From NCBI GenBank assembly GCA_030762175.1, contig CM060831.1, positions 69,355,001-69,419,000 of the forward strand: 64,000 nucleotides of DNA. Reading direction: 5' to 3'. Position numbers and translations under genes: made by a program. Of this stretch, positions 35,285-47,722 are shown in pieces. Every line of letters begins with the position of its first letter. The stretch's first letter is position 1. The notes beneath the pieces are model-generated. The model was not told where the DNA came from. It did not search any database and saw only the letters and a program-made list of their open reading frames with translations. The DNA comes from Metallyticus violacea. Lineage: Eukaryota > Arthropoda > Insecta > Mantodea > Metallyticidae.

Positions 35285-36310
35285 AAGTGCAAGTAAATGT
35301 AACCCAGCAATAACCGTAATAAAAACAATATAGGTTTATAAATTTGTATTTATATTAGAGTAAAAACAACTTTCTGTAAATAATGATATTGTTCGAAATC
35401 TCTGGTTTCGCTTGTTAGCAAATTCAAACTTCTGATAAAAGAAACTGGGCATGTTGAAGAATCCTAAGATACAGGGGAATGGTATAGCGAGAAACGATTT
35501 TTTACCTCCCATCTCTTGCACTGTTGCTTATGGCCGTTTTTTTCTTTCGCGAACATCCAACAATATTCCTATATAGCATTGATGTTAGACTTGAAACAGT
35601 GAGCAACTCTTGGGCTTGTTTTTGCAGTAAGTTTATGCTGAGTGTCTGCAATCAGTTCATTATAAATTTTATAAGTTAGTCACTGCAGAACATTAAACAG
35701 CGTTGTACATTTTTCAAGATAAAGTATTTATTTTTGAAAAAATTCTAAAAAAATATCTATACTTCTTTGTTGTCCTTATTTAGTTCTACTACCACTTTAT
35801 TTATGGCAATGTGTTCCCTTCCAGCCTATATAGATGAATATATTTCTATTTCTTGATATTTTTTCTGTTGAAAAAGGCTCAAGCATTACACGATAATTAA
35901 CAAAACCAAAAACATCCAGAATAGCAGCTTTACAAGTATCAAAAAATCGTTTGTTTAAGAAATGTAAATAATTCCAAACGTACAGTTTTTATATACTAAC
36001 TTCAAATAAAAATGTTATTTACAGTAACTTCTTTTCTTGTATTAGAGTTTGTTTTTACAATGTACAGAAATAGGTTTCTGGTTTACAAAAATATAGTCCC
36101 TCTTCCATGCTGTGGAACTGTAAGTTTCATGTCAATCAACCTTGCTACACCATCTTTACAATACATTAGAGTAGCAGAAATTTTCATTCATAATCTTTAT
36201 TATAATTTACTAATTTTAACAATTTCTTGTGGTCTTACAGCTAAAGCTCAAATAACGAGCTTATTTGCACGAAACAAAAAGGAGGAAACAACGAACGAAC
36301 TAAATGAAGG
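35285..36310. other. AT-rich DNA, nothing recognised
   Basis: A plus-strand ORF at 36012-36323 (103 codons) has hydrophobic stretches but no recognisable family; chance is the simplest reading. Confidence 0.35.
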
Positions 36311-36545
36311 TAATCTAACCTAACCTAACCTCGCCTATGTAATGCTCAGGTATTCTTACTTGCTACTCAATTCCTAGAAAATAAAATTACAGTCGCTTAT
36401 CTCCTAACTCTCTGTGTAGTAGGGGCATTTCTAGTGGCAAATATGGTACGGAGGGAAATTTATTTTTACTGTTGGTACCTCTGGCAGTTCTATTCACAGA
36501 TTTAAACAGCATATTGACAGGTAACAAAACAATCTAACTAGCTTA
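36311..36545 (+). repeat. Tandem duplication unit 1 with (CCTAA)n motif
   Basis: Starts AATCTAACCTAACCTAACCT, with three CCTAA units matching the complement of the insect telomere repeat. It then runs through CAGGTATTCT, GAAAATAAAATTA, ATTTTTACTGTTGG, CTCTGGCAGTTCT and AAACAGCATA. The same blocks in the same order recur in 36530-36740. Confidence 0.65.
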
Positions 36546-36740
36546 TCCTAACGTAACGTATGCAAGTATTCTAGCTATTGAATAGAATTGTAGAAAACAA
36601 AATTATCGATGAATTTCCGGACGCTCCGTAAAGTAGTAACAAAAGTTGTAACTTTTTTCTACAAAGAGTAATTTCATTTTTACTGTTGGCCATTCTGGCA
36701 ATTCTCAACAAACAGCATAAAAATTGCTTGATGTAATGGC
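36530..36740 (+). repeat. Tandem duplication unit 2
   Basis: Starts AATCTAACTAGCTTATCCTAA, then GCAAGTATTCT, GAAAACAAAATTA, ATTTTTACTGTTGG, TTCTGGCAATTCT and AAACAGCATA, in the same order as unit 1. Divergence is substantial, so the duplication is old. Confidence 0.65.
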
Positions 36741-38089
36741 ATAAAATGTTATAAGTGAAGATATAAGTGAAGAAAAATACCCACAAAGCTACCAAAGTCC
36801 ATTTCTTAATGCCAGTGTTAATTACAATAAGTATGGTACATAAAAGTGACGTAATGTTAAATAAATAATAGTAAAACATGAAATTAATGCAATGGGTAAT
36901 GGAAAAGTGCAATATGTTTGTACGCACTGTGAAATTGTATCCAGAACCCTAACCAACTAATTACTGAAACCATAACAATAAAACAATGGTAGCGCAATAA
37001 TAAGAAGGATGTGTGATTTTGACATTTCCATAATACACGGAGCAAATTCTAGGACTTTTCCAGTCTTTTAGTAACATATAGCTACAAACATTTTCCACAG
37101 CATTAACTAGATCGATACTACCTTTTGTTTCACAAATTTAGCTGTATAAACATTTGTTGCACATGACTACGTCTATTAATTATATACTTAGGTAATTAAA
37201 TCAATTAGATGGATAGCAAACCTCTAGAGATCTTATGACGTTGTACATTAACGTCCTTTGCCGCAGCTAATATTCCCCTGCTTCCAGTTCTAGCGCACCA
37301 AATCAAATTAGTTCCACTTCCTCGGTTAAGTATCCGACCACTATAGAGAAAACTATTTCATACTCGTCTTTGCAGTATTTTTTTTCTTCTGTTATACAAA
37401 CAAAAGCGCATCTGCAATCGAATTAGCGTCATTCAATTGTCTATGACCTCGTCGTTATTACTCTATGGCTAATTGTGTATTCAATCGATTGTTATTGTGC
37501 AAAAATTAAATGGTAAAATCGTATCTTCTAGTAATTTGTGCTTTGAGCAGTAGTTTTGCATTTCAAAGAAAACAAACCGTCATAATTACGGTGAATATAG
37601 TGGGTATTTTCGCCGTTAATTTGCAACAGCATAAATTAGTAATAAAGGAATCTCAAACAAAGGAATAGATGAATATTTTATGTGTTCCGTAAGAATGAGA
37701 AAGAAGCGGAAAATAAAATACACCAGAAAATGGACTGTTATTTTGTTACTTTCTTCCAATTAATATTTTTATATAGTACGTTGTCGTCTAAGATCAGATG
37801 TAAATACATCTGGTACATGTTGAATTAGAAAAATGTGTACATTTCCGATATAAATAGATAATAGAAGTGTAAAATGTATTCGCACGCTTTAATATAGAAA
37901 GCAGTTTAGATGAGCAGAAAAAAATTTAATATATGCTGACGATTAGAATATAGTTGCTAAAAGTGAGGATATATTACACAGAGCAATATTTGGAAGAAAA
38001 AGATTGTAACGCAAAATAATTTACTGATATTGTCAATAAATAAAATTTATTTTGGCAGATATTTGGATAGTTTTGATAATGAACGACTT
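36741..38089. other. AT-rich DNA, nothing recognised
   Basis: No coding, repeat or RNA signal was seen. Confidence 0.4.
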
Positions 38090-38640
38090 CTATAGCAATC
38101 GTATGGCATGCAAGTTATCACTTCAAGCGAGATGATCGAAGCGATAACCCTTGTGACTGGGGAGGTCCCGGCTACCAATCCCTAGGGACCAGCCATCCTT
38201 GGATTTTTTCGTTGTTTCTTCTGTCCTTTCCACGTTTTTTCCACTCTCATTTCATATAATTTAATTCTATTGGTCCCGTTATAGGGTGTAAAATACCAGG
38301 GAAGGTGGGTTGGTGCGATGTGACGGTAACTTGCACTTTAGAAAGCAATCCGTCCCGGCGTCTGGTATGGAAGCAGCACTTCTGAGGAGCCAAAATCCTT
38401 GAAGGGGGACACAGCCGGTGTCGGAGCATTCTTTTTGAAACATTGTAAGGGATCCCGTCCAAGTCTGTGCCTCATCCATCCTCATCCCTTTAGGGTGTAC
38501 ACACAACCGACTATTCCTTGAACAAGGCAGAAGTATCGAATTATCTCATCCGTCGCTACCAAATCAGTCCATTAGAGATGAAATAATTCCTTCGGAGAAA
38601 GATACTAGCATAAGCATGGCGCTAAAGGGAGGGGGTTAGA
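38090..38640. repeat. GC-richer block, probable unclassified repeat
   Basis: Base composition jumps at both edges. It includes GGGGAGGTCCCGGCTACC and GGTTGGTGCGATGTGACGG. Two overlapping minus-strand ORFs (38247-38462 and 38279-38506) have no recognisable domain. Such an island in AT-rich repeat DNA is usually an inserted element, but there is no second copy here. Confidence 0.35.
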
Positions 38641-38943
38641 GTTTGTGGCTGCAATGAGAAATCTGCTGTTGTTTACATCAGAACGCTAGGCAGAGTTCAG
38701 GGTCAGCTACATAGTATGATTGATACTAAACTAACTTCGTGTCCATGGTAGAAAATGTTCCATTACTAACCCAAGGCATCTAAGATATTATTTTGATTTC
38801 TCCTTAAGAAACACCATAGAAATGTGTCCTAGCATTAAAATAATTTATTCGTCTAACTATTTTAATACTCTTACTTTGCTTCTAAATTGTTTGTTTAAAT
38901 TCATTCATGTCTCTTTTAAATGTACATATGCATAGTTTACATT

Positions 38944-38969
38944 CTCTCTCTCTCTCTCTCTCTCTCTCC
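38944..38969 (+). repeat. (CT)n microsatellite
   Basis: About 13 TC dinucleotides, then CCTCC. Confidence 0.95.
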
Positions 38970-39380
38970 CTCCTCGTCTGATCGATTAATGTAAATCGGT
39001 TTCTATTGGAAGCATGCCACTGCTTAAATTGTAGGATATGAGTAATAGTACATAATTAATTTCTCTTTGAAAGTGACAGCTTAATTGTGGGACAGAATTA
39101 TTTTGTTGCTATTTATTTTATAGATTTACATAACAACCAGAAACCCAGCTGGTTCATTATGCATGAATATAATTGGAAAACTGTCATATTTCATTATTAA
39201 AATTTATCTTCTTTTCCTTTTATAAATATTTTAGGTTATTTATGCACGTAGAACGTTGTTGTCTAGCATACAGTAAAGCTTTTAACTTCCTTGTTTATCT
39301 AAACACAGAACTCATTACCGTTGATAAGCATCAATGAAAGGGAACACCTACGTTGGTTAATTTTTATTATTTGGTTAATT
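38970..39380. other. AT-rich DNA, nothing recognised
   Basis: No coding, repeat or RNA signal was seen. Confidence 0.4.
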
Positions 39381-39661
39381 TAAGGACGCTCTTCTCAGGT
39401 CATCAGCATTCCATTCAATTCAGGGTGTGAAATAGCCGATAAAGTTTGCTCAGAGCCTTCTTCTTTCAGGCTTGGGTTCTTTTACGTGCCGTAAATATAT
39501 ATAGGACACGGGGCCCACGGCACCACCTACTTCCATTCCCAAGGAAGCCATACTTAACGATTTTTAAGTCCGAAAAATCCATTGACTCTGGTCAAATTTG
39601 AACCCGCAAATGAGCTACTGAGATCTGTCTCAGACCAATCGGATATTCTACCTTTTCTAGG
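39381..39661 (-). repeat. Family-1 SINE body joined to a different tRNA-like head
   Basis: The body in reverse is family 1 (GGACGCTCTTCTCAGG, CATTCAATTCAGGG, TTTCAGGCTTGGGTTC, GGAAGCCATACTTA). Beyond the B-box-like TTTGAACCCGC, however, the sequence is TGAGCTACTGAGATCTG and ACCAATCGGATATTCTACC. This reads on the minus strand as a D-arm plus anticodon arm unlike the Arg(CCT) head elsewhere. It may be a recombinant or head-swapped SINE. Confidence 0.65.
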
Positions 39662-40749
39662 ACTGTGGTTTTACAATGACTGAGAATTTCTGGATTTTTA
39701 GTTGGCAACTAATGCATCCGCAGCTCAAATAACGATTTCCAATTGGTTACAGGAAGTTCTATTCCTATGATTATATAAATTACTATGTTCTGCTACTTTA
39801 TTTATGAGTCTGGGGAGTCTGTATATTGCTATCTTCAATTATCCTCTGTAGTCTCTAATTTCACCTGTTATTTCATTGTATAACGTGTTTCTCCAAAGTT
39901 TTCATTCTGTGCAAACCCCTTAAGGGTATGCCAGCTACACCTTTTATATCTTTTAGTCTCTTTCTAGTATTTTTTCTTACTGCTTAACATTTATTGATTA
40001 TATGTTTCCTTACCTTATTTATCTATTTTCCAAATATATGTATATATTTAATGTTTTATACTTATCTTTATAAAAGCAATCAGTTTGGCTTATACATTTA
40101 CAACATTTACCTATAAGCTATTCTCTTTAATGCAGCATACATTTTTTATTAATATGCAAAATGTTTTAACAATGCTTAACTAATAAACTGGTACATAAGT
40201 TATCAAAATAAACTAGTTTCGTAATGATCCAAAGTTCATTCGCCAACTAACAAGCATCTTAATTGAATGCCTTGAAGGGTAGAAATTAATAATAATATAT
40301 CATAATATTCTTTTATAATATCCTATATTGCACGAATAAGTGTTAAAGAAACGAGCTAAGTAAGTTCCATAATTTTCACGAATGTAATTGTATAACATTT
40401 TGAACTAGCTACATACATTGTTTTTGTATACTAGAAATATAAAAGGATATTAATAAATTACAAGTAATATTATAGATGATTTTCTAATCTATCACTTTGA
40501 AGTCAATGCGTTCCTTTATTATACTTATGACGCAATTAAGTAGATTGAGATTATTTAGTTCGTTTGTCTATTGTTATCGTTGTTAGCGTAGATGGATTTA
40601 CGCAGGAAAATTTAGCCCAAGCTAAACTGTCATTAATTCCTGGAAAATATGATGATACTTATTAGAAATAATACAACAGATTCAATTAATGGCATGGTCA
40701 TTAAAAATATTAAAGATATTTCATAAACTTAAGTGTTGTATATTTCAGG
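39662..40749. other. AT-rich DNA, nothing recognised
   Basis: No coding, repeat or RNA signal was seen. Confidence 0.4.
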
Positions 40750-41052
40750 GCAGGTTAGAGTGGCCGAGGTCGTTAAGACGCGGACTCGTGAGCGGGAGGT
40801 CTGGAGTTCGAATCCCGCCAGGACCGTCCTCCTCACTAAGGTTTTTTTCCAGGTTTTCCTCAGTCCTCATAACTGGCAAATGCCCGAGAGGTACCCTCAA
40901 GTTAGGCCTGGAACGTTTCCTTCCTTAAAAATTCTTTCCCAATATAACATTTCATGTATCATCAGTGTCCGTCGCCTGTGGTGCCTCAGTAGTAAAAACG
41001 GGCGTTAAACACCATTCAAAAAAAAAAAAGAAGAAGAAGAAGAGCAGGTTAG
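40750..41052 (+). repeat. Family-3 SINE, best copy, with target duplication and AAG tail
   Basis: GCAGGTTAG flanks it at 40750-40758 and 41044-41052. The head has AGTGGCCGAGGTCGTTAAG (A box), GGACTCGTGAGCGGGAGGTC (anticodon arm with a long variable arm) and GGAGTTCGAATCCCGCC (B box). Then follow GGTTTTTTTCCAGGTTTTCC, TTAGGCCTGGAACG, GCCTCAGTAGTAAAAACGGG and a poly-A tail running into (AAG)n. This is the youngest-looking family-3 copy. Confidence 0.95.
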
Positions 41053-41959
41053 GATCATCAAACCCTACTAATTCATTTCGTAGCTAATATTAATTAATTT
41101 TTTATTTACTTTCGCTTGCATAATTAAATTTATGATCATTTTTATTAATTCTGTAAAAATATACTCTGCAGTACATAAATTGTTTCCTCAATATTTTCTT
41201 AATATAATGACAGAATTTTAATAGTGGAAACATTTAAATTTTGCGACTACTATTATGGTAATTTTATGCTGCTAGTGTAATAGTGATTTTTGCCACCAAT
41301 AAATATTGTATACAAAAGTATTTAACGTAAGTATAGACAGTTTTTATTAAAAATGTACAAAAGATATTTTACTACTGTATTGGAGAAGTCCTCCCTGTGG
41401 AATAATATTTTTATATCAGAATTATAATTTTGTTTTCCTATATAACAACTTTGTACTGAACACTCCTCCCCTCCGCCCCTGCCCACCAAAAAAGAGATAT
41501 GAATAAATTACCATGCCTGTTAAATTGCTTTATATAACATGTTCATTTGATTGTTCGTGTTCACTTAATTAATAATAATTATATCTCAATGAACTTGTAT
41601 TTATCTGACACATTGTCCTAAATATGAAGTGTTAATTTTCAATTCTAAGATGTGACTATTAAAGATGATGAAATACATTAAATATAAATGATTTTCATTA
41701 ATAAGCTTTAGAGATTTTATTGAGAGTTCATAGAACTGTCTATGCTTGCAATCAATATTTCTCAATTTTTATTTATTTTGAATTCTTAGGCATAAGTGCA
41801 AAATGCGTGGTTTTAAATAAATTAATAATACCTGACAGTTTAAATTTACAGGTTAGGGCAGTTGGTGTTATCGATTTTAAATACAAGTAACTCGTGTTTA
41901 TTGAAAAACAGAAACATTAAACATTAATGGAGTAGAAATTCAAAAAGATTTGCTTTCGT
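41053..41959. other. AT-rich DNA with one C-rich tract
   Basis: A C-rich string (CTCCCCTCCGCCCCTGCCC) lies at about 41466-41486. Nothing else is recognised. Confidence 0.4.
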
Positions 41960-42890
41960 ACATCACAAGTATTTAATATGAACCCTCTTGGTAACATGGT
42001 ATATTTCTAGTCTATATCCAAATTCCTGCCAGACACGTAACCTAGCATGATCAAATGCTGCAATGGCTTCAGTGATACGCGTTTACACATCAAGCATGGT
42101 TTGTGCTAAATGTGGCAAATAGGCTCTTTTAACAAACCCCCACAGGAAACAAAAATCACAGAACATTGCATCTGGGGAACGCCAACGAAGAAGCGTTCTA
42201 TTTAGGACCAGCACGGCTAATCCTCTGTTTACTATTCTATCACTGAGCTCCCTTATGACTTAGTTGTGGAGATGTGACTGCGCGCCATCCTGTTGGAGAA
42301 TGAAACAAGAACTACCCTGTTCAAACTGCAGCTGTAGCATATCCAGGATAAATTCCCCATTATTGTTTGTTCAACGTAAAAAAGGATCATACATTTTCAT
42401 GTGGGTTACAGCTGAGATCAGTTAACGCATATGCTTCAAGGAGACACGAGGGTTTTCAGTCCCCAAGATATTCTGACGTTATGTTTGTAAAGAGTAATTT
42501 TGTCATTGAGCACTAAGAATGCTACAAAATTATTCGTTTCCATTACAAATAAGCCTCTGTAGATCTTTTTAATGCCTGCAGTAATTGTAGTCGAAGATAT
42601 ACCGATGTATAGTTCCCTGTTGCCTCCGATGGTGGATTTTTGCAAACTGCGTGTGAAAATTGTACGCCGACCGGTTGACTTTTTGTTACAATACAACCCC
42701 CTTTTTTTAATATCGAATACCTCTTACGAATTGAATACTTATTGGGCGAATATGCTCCAAATTTTGTTCCATAATGCCTTTTCCCGCTAATAAAAAGCTG
42801 GATATTTAGTAAACAAAGTGCTTTCGTGTTTTCAAAGGCAGTATTTTCATTCATCGTCTCAACCAAAGAAGCAAACATAAGAATCAAAAT
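41960..42890 (-). pseudogene. Nearly full-length decayed IS630/Tc1-type transposase
   Basis: On the minus strand the amino-terminal half (about 42887-42540) includes SPNKYSIRKRYSILKK and, in a shifted frame, KKSTGRRTIFTRSLQKS, which resemble the paired helix-turn-helix DNA-binding domain. Reverse 42271-42298 encodes LQQDGAQSHLHN, the second-Asp motif. Reverse 42141-42183 encodes RSPDAMFCDFCLWG, the third-Asp motif (SPDxxxxDFxLWG), followed by VKRAYLPHL and a tail similar to family carboxyl ends. The first catalytic motif is not clear. Stops and frameshifts abound; terminal repeats were not identified. Confidence 0.8.
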
Positions 42891-43292
42891 AAAGTCGTTC
42901 TTTTTGCGAGAGTGTGTGAACTCAAATGTGAATGTAGAATCTATAGTGTTCAGAATGTCATGTACAAGGATAGCTATTTACTTCTTGGGATTGTAAAACC
43001 TTAACTTATTTCTTTTCCAAGTAATCTCTTGCACTTTCGATATTAACTTGCATCTCCAAGAATTAACCATAGGAGAATTCTACCATGCTTGGCATTTATC
43101 TTCTGTTTGTAATAATCTTTGTAACTACTTCTTCGGAACTCCCAGCCTGAGGTTCCTCAATTTTTCCTTGAAAATTAAAAACAGGAAAAATCAAAAGGAG
43201 CTACATCTGGCATGTACGGTGGGTGTCACTCCCCATTCTTGCAGAATTTTCATTCTTTTCAAATGCGATTGTGCAGAAGTATTGTCGTTATG
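42891..43292. other. AT-rich DNA, nothing recognised
   Basis: Could include the outer part of the neighbouring transposon; no motif is seen. Confidence 0.35.
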
Positions 43293-43590
43293 ATTTATTT
43301 ATGTATTTATTTTATTTACGGATGTTCATCAGCGTCCCATTCAATTCAGTGAGGGAAACGGCCGATAAATTTTGCTCAGGAGCGTATTCTTTCAGGTTTC
43401 AGATTCTTTTATATGCCGTAAATCTACGACACGGGACCCACGGCTTTACTTCCCTTCCGAAGGAAGCCATACTTAGGATTTTTACTTAGGATTTTTACGC
43501 CCGAAAAAATCCATCGGTCCTGGCTGGGTTCGAACCCACGTTCTTGGGTGTAGGAGGCAGGTATGGTAACCACTACACCACCAGAACCGA
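43293..43590 (-). repeat. Family-1 SINE with 13-bp internal duplication
   Basis: Full head in reverse (GGTTCTGGTGGTGTAGTGG, GCCTCCTACACCC, GTGGGTTCGAACCCAGCC) and full body. The string ACTTAGGATTTTT occurs twice in tandem near 43476-43501, a replication-slippage duplication private to this copy. The tail side is a T/A-rich TTTATTTA run. Confidence 0.93.
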
Positions 43591-46287
43591 CACAGTTTCT
43601 TCAAATCCCGAAAATTAAATAGACATCCTAGGATGTGAATTTCATTTAATGTAAGTTACTTGTGCCTTACATTGGTAATATAATTTGTAATACCATTTTA
43701 TTAGTTTAAATAAATAATTAATTCAGGAAATCCATAACGTGTCTAAGTGATTAATTCTTGCCTTGTCTGCAATTAAAAGAGGAATGATATGAAAACAGGA
43801 AACTGTTGGAAGTACCGAAAAATAGTTTAAAACATACAATTAATATCAATTTTTAAGTGGTTCGCAATAATTGCATTTCCGTATGAACGGTGGAAATCTG
43901 GACATTGTATGGGTGTTTTCATTGAACAATAAAGGCTTTAGGGAACCAGCCTCAGAAGTTGGCTGCGGTGCTGCACAAATCAACCTTGGCCGCACGTATG
44001 AATGAGCCAAAAGTAACAGGTGTGGCTCAGATCGCCCAGCCTGACCGTCATTAACGAATCTTTTCATACGTTTCGGTGGTCTTTATAAAAACATGCACAA
44101 CGGACCGGAAGATGGCGTTTCCCGACTTTTCGAAATTAAAAGTCTACCATTTCCGTTAGACCCTGGCAATAACATGTATGTGCCCCATTACAGTTCGCTT
44201 TTCCAAGGCGGCTGAATGAGTATAGAAAAGTGTCATACAAAGTTAATATCTGGCATGGCATGTTTAGAAAATAAAATGATAAATAAGTTTACAATCACTA
44301 TGTACGAAATATAAAAGTACTTACATCTATATGCATTGGAGTGGAATCGCAACCTCAGGGAAAAGCAAATAAATTAGGAAAGAAGATAAAGCATTGTGGG
44401 GGAATTTTTATTGACTTATGAAACAAAAAGAAGGGAAAATGACTTAACTAAAATTACATACTAAATACCATTGCCTTTTTTAGCCTTCTCCAATTTTGTA
44501 GCTAGCTATTATTCGTTTCTATAATATAAAATCGATTTTTTTTTTGGTATTGTTTTGTCCTCTTGCAGAATACAGAGAGACTAAATTTAATCTAAAGTCC
44601 TTATCTTTTGGCTTTTTAATAAAAGTTGGTTTGCTGCTATTTTTCGTGTCTTTATAAAATATAAAAGGTGTAAATCTTACCTTTGTCCTAAACGAATCGC
44701 CTAGCTGTTTTATGTTTTTTTTTTTTTTTTTTTTTTGGAATGCCATGGCTGCCAACAAAATAGACTAAAATGCATTAACTTACAACACTGCATCAGATTC
44801 GTTTCATTGACCAACAACAGCTGTAACTTGGGCATCCTGATAATAAAATATGAACACCTTTGCAAATAAACATTTTCGTTCATTAGTAAAATAATAGACA
44901 AATTAAACATTATTAACTGTAAAAATTAATTTTACTGCTTTCGATAAATACAAATATACGGTCAGGTATCAATAAGAATATCTCCCTTTTTATAAAATCG
45001 GTTAAAATAATTACTAACCTGAAAAAGTTAGCATTGTTCTATATAAATTGAAACCTTTTCTGTGAGTATAAGCATTTAAAAGAGGAAAAACACAATATTC
45101 AATTTAAAATTATTCAATGCACTCTTATACACATATACGTGTTTATTTAATTCTGTTTGGATCAATGTATTTCTATTTCACTTAATTAAAGCTATTATTA
45201 CATTTCATGAAATTATTTCAAATCGTTCAATTCTCTCTTTTTAAACGCATAGCAAGTGCTGTTTCAATGTCAGCGATTTTTCTATTCACAGAATAGAACA
45301 ATCTACTTTGTACGGTGGCAGCTTACTCTGTTTTTACTTTATAATGTCTTTTTTCAGTAAATGCTGTTTAATAAGAGAAATAATGAACAGCTATGGAAAT
45401 TAAACCTCCTGTATTCAATATTTTAAATATAATTTAGATTCTAATTTCGTTTTTACATTAAACTAACCAGTAGCTACAATTCATAATTTCGAACTTCAGT
45501 CTACAAAATTTTGCTCAGAGCATCACGAAGTTTCCTTGTTTCGTGTATGTTTAGTAGTGTATTTAAACACTTCATTTCGCGAATAAACTACAAATTTGAT
45601 GTGTTATTACACTAAAGAGGAGTTTTTATAGCATCTATGACTTTATGCTCTCTACATCTTTATAAACCAGAAAATAAATATGCTAGGAGAAGGAAAATTT
45701 ACATAAAAAGGCTTTAAATTCTATGCTTTCTAAGCTGCTGTCGTTTTTTGTACTATAGTACACACTTATGTTACGTTGAAATGATACATGTGAGGAACAA
45801 GACATATTGGAGTTCGTCCAGGAAAACAACGTTGTCACGTCTCTGCGGTTTCTTTCAGTACGTATTTACTGGCAATAGAGATTGGGTATGGAAATGAAAG
45901 TAAATGGTTATTCATTTATTTTTTGTTTATTAATTAAGGCATTCTCAGATATTAATAATAGTATTAAAATGTGAAATATTCATAGTTTCTGCTCAATCTT
46001 TGATGTACAAAAGTTAAGAGTGGCAAAGCTGGAGTTATACGAGACATTGCATGGCATTATATTACTATTTAGACGAAACTGAGAATAATAAACATAGGGA
46101 ACTCGATAAAATTGGATGAGGTTATTTAGGTTTGTTCCGCACTTTTCCTGGATATACAGTGTGAATCCAGAAAAACTTTTGAGGAGAAATTGATCACCCA
46201 ATGAAGAATATTTTTTATCAAGTAACCCATATCGTTCGAATTGTGATTTAGAATTTATGCTCCCCTTTTCGATTCTGTTTATATTTA
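43591..46287. other. AT-rich DNA, nothing recognised
   Basis: Homopolymer T runs at about 44536 and 44713-44736. Overlapping minus-strand ORFs there begin in poly-A and are not genes. An ORF at 45980-46342 enters the SINE head and has no domain. Confidence 0.4.
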
Positions 46288-46558
46288 ATGTTAATCGGTT
46301 CCTGGTCGTGTAGTGGAACCCATACTTACCTTGTAGATCCAAGGTCCCTGGTTCAATCCCGGACAGGATCGAAGGATTTTTTCGGACTTAAAAACCCTAA
46401 ATATGACTTCCTTCGGAAGGGAAGTAAAATATATTTACGGCATGTAAAACAACCTGAAGCCTGAAAGAAGAGGCCTCTGAGCAAAATTTATGGGCCGTTT
46501 CACGCCCTGAATTGAATGGAAGCTGATGACCTGAAGCGTTCATAAATAAAAATGTTAA
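46288..46558 (+). repeat. Family-1 SINE with 8-bp target duplication
   Basis: AATGTTAA lies at 46288-46295 and 46551-46558. The head is GGTTCCTGGTCGTGTAGTGG, with ACCTTGTAGATCC replacing the usual GCCTCCTAAGCCC, then CTGGTTCAATCCCGGACAGGA. The CCGTGGGTCCCGTGTCGTA block is deleted and the tail is short (CATAAATAAA). Confidence 0.9.
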
Positions 46559-46948
46559 AATGCGGGACAAACCTCAATAATCTCGCCCCATCCCATCAAG
46601 TTCCGAGTGCCCAGTGTTATCGCTTCTGTCTAAGCTAACACTACGAGCAGAAACTATGAATGTTTTCTGTTTCTCATATCATTAAGAATACCTGAGGGTG
46701 ATTCAAATAATAAATAATGAATAAATTATTTATTTTCACTGCCACATCCGATCTGTGTTAGATTGAAAGAGAATTCAGTGACAAGACAATGTTGTTTTCC
46801 TGTGCCAACTCGGGTAGCTCATTCTCTCACATATATATCAACAAAACATAAATAAGCAGATGGATAGCTGTAATCTTACTTTTGGCAAAAATGTTATAAA
46901 GGCTTGTCCCGTACTATAGTAATGTTGAATCATTAACGACGTTTTTCC
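46559..46948. other. AT-rich DNA with one TIR-like motif
   Basis: TGAGGGTGATTCAAAT at 46692 resembles a transposon end; there is no partner. Confidence 0.35.
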
Positions 46949-47252
46949 TCGCTGCACCCCGTTATCATACTTGCCTCCTAAGCCGAAGATCGCGGGTTCG
47001 AACCCGGCCAGGGCCGATGGATTTTTTCGGGCGTAAAAATCCTAAGTATGGCTTCCTTCGGAAGGGAAGTAAAGCTGTGGGTCCCGTGTCGTACATTTAC
47101 GGCACAAAAAAAGAACCTCAAGCCTGAAAGAGATGCCTCTGTGCAAAATTTGTCGGCCGTTTCACGCCCTGAGTAGAATGGGACGCTGATGACCTGAGAT
47201 GTTAAAGAGCGTCCATAAATAAATCAATCAATCAAATCAATCGCTGCACCCC
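46949..47252 (+). repeat. 5'-truncated family-1 SINE with 12-bp target duplication
   Basis: TCGCTGCACCCC flanks it at 46949-46960 and 47241-47252. The SINE (46961-47240) starts inside the head at GTTATCATACTTGCCTCC, so the A box and acceptor 5' strand are absent. The rest is near consensus: GCGGGTTCGAACCCGGCC, TTCCTTCGGAAGGGAAG and the tail AAATAAATCAATCAATC. The intact target repeats show it inserted already truncated. Confidence 0.95.
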
Positions 47253-47722
47253 TTAGGTACTCTGTGTCTGTGTACTGTACTCGGTTGTATATCAAGGATG
47301 ACATCTTTGATTTTCCTGAAGTCATCGATATATCAAGAGAAAACTGGAGGCAGCTAAGAGAAGCTCTTCGTGTCTGCAATAGTGGTTGCTTGATTTCAGA
47401 AATCATGACTGTATCAGACGTTCCGTGGAGCACAGCGCAACACGAGGACGTCTTTTAAGACTTTCGACAACGAACTGTTTACCAGTATGCCATGCAATGG
47501 GCACAAGTCGGCCATCAGTGAAGGCGAGTGAGTGTTGCGGCAACAACTCGAAGCGTGCAAGGATTGGGACCAGAGACTTCCCACCTCATGATCAGTTTGT
47601 CCACTGGTTTCTGCAACGAAGTACCACTTTTCAGTAAACGTGACGATTATTCTCCAGAAAATGCTCCAATATACCTTGTAATACAAAGTCCAGTCTGTTT
47701 TCTTAAAAGTACATATTTATTA
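47253..47722. other. Unclassified GC-richer segment next to a mariner
   Basis: Several overlapping ORFs on both strands (up to 90 codons) cover it. The composition is coding-like, suggesting an old transposon interior, but I cannot match any domain. It directly abuts the rearranged mariner. Confidence 0.35.

Noticed and set aside
36012..36323. 103-codon ORF with hydrophobic stretches
   Set aside because: No recognisable domain, no supporting splice or codon pattern, and its 3' end lies in the duplicated CCTAA repeat; length is within chance in AT-rich DNA.
40689..41008. Overlapping ORFs at 40.7-41.0 kb
   Set aside because: They translate the family-3 SINE.
42543..42887. 114-codon minus ORF as a host gene
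   Set aside because: It contains the helix-turn-helix part of a decayed transposase and is continuous with the transposase motifs at 42.1-42.3 kb.
44519..44910. Lys-rich minus ORFs
   Set aside because: They arise from T homopolymers on the plus strand and show no domain.
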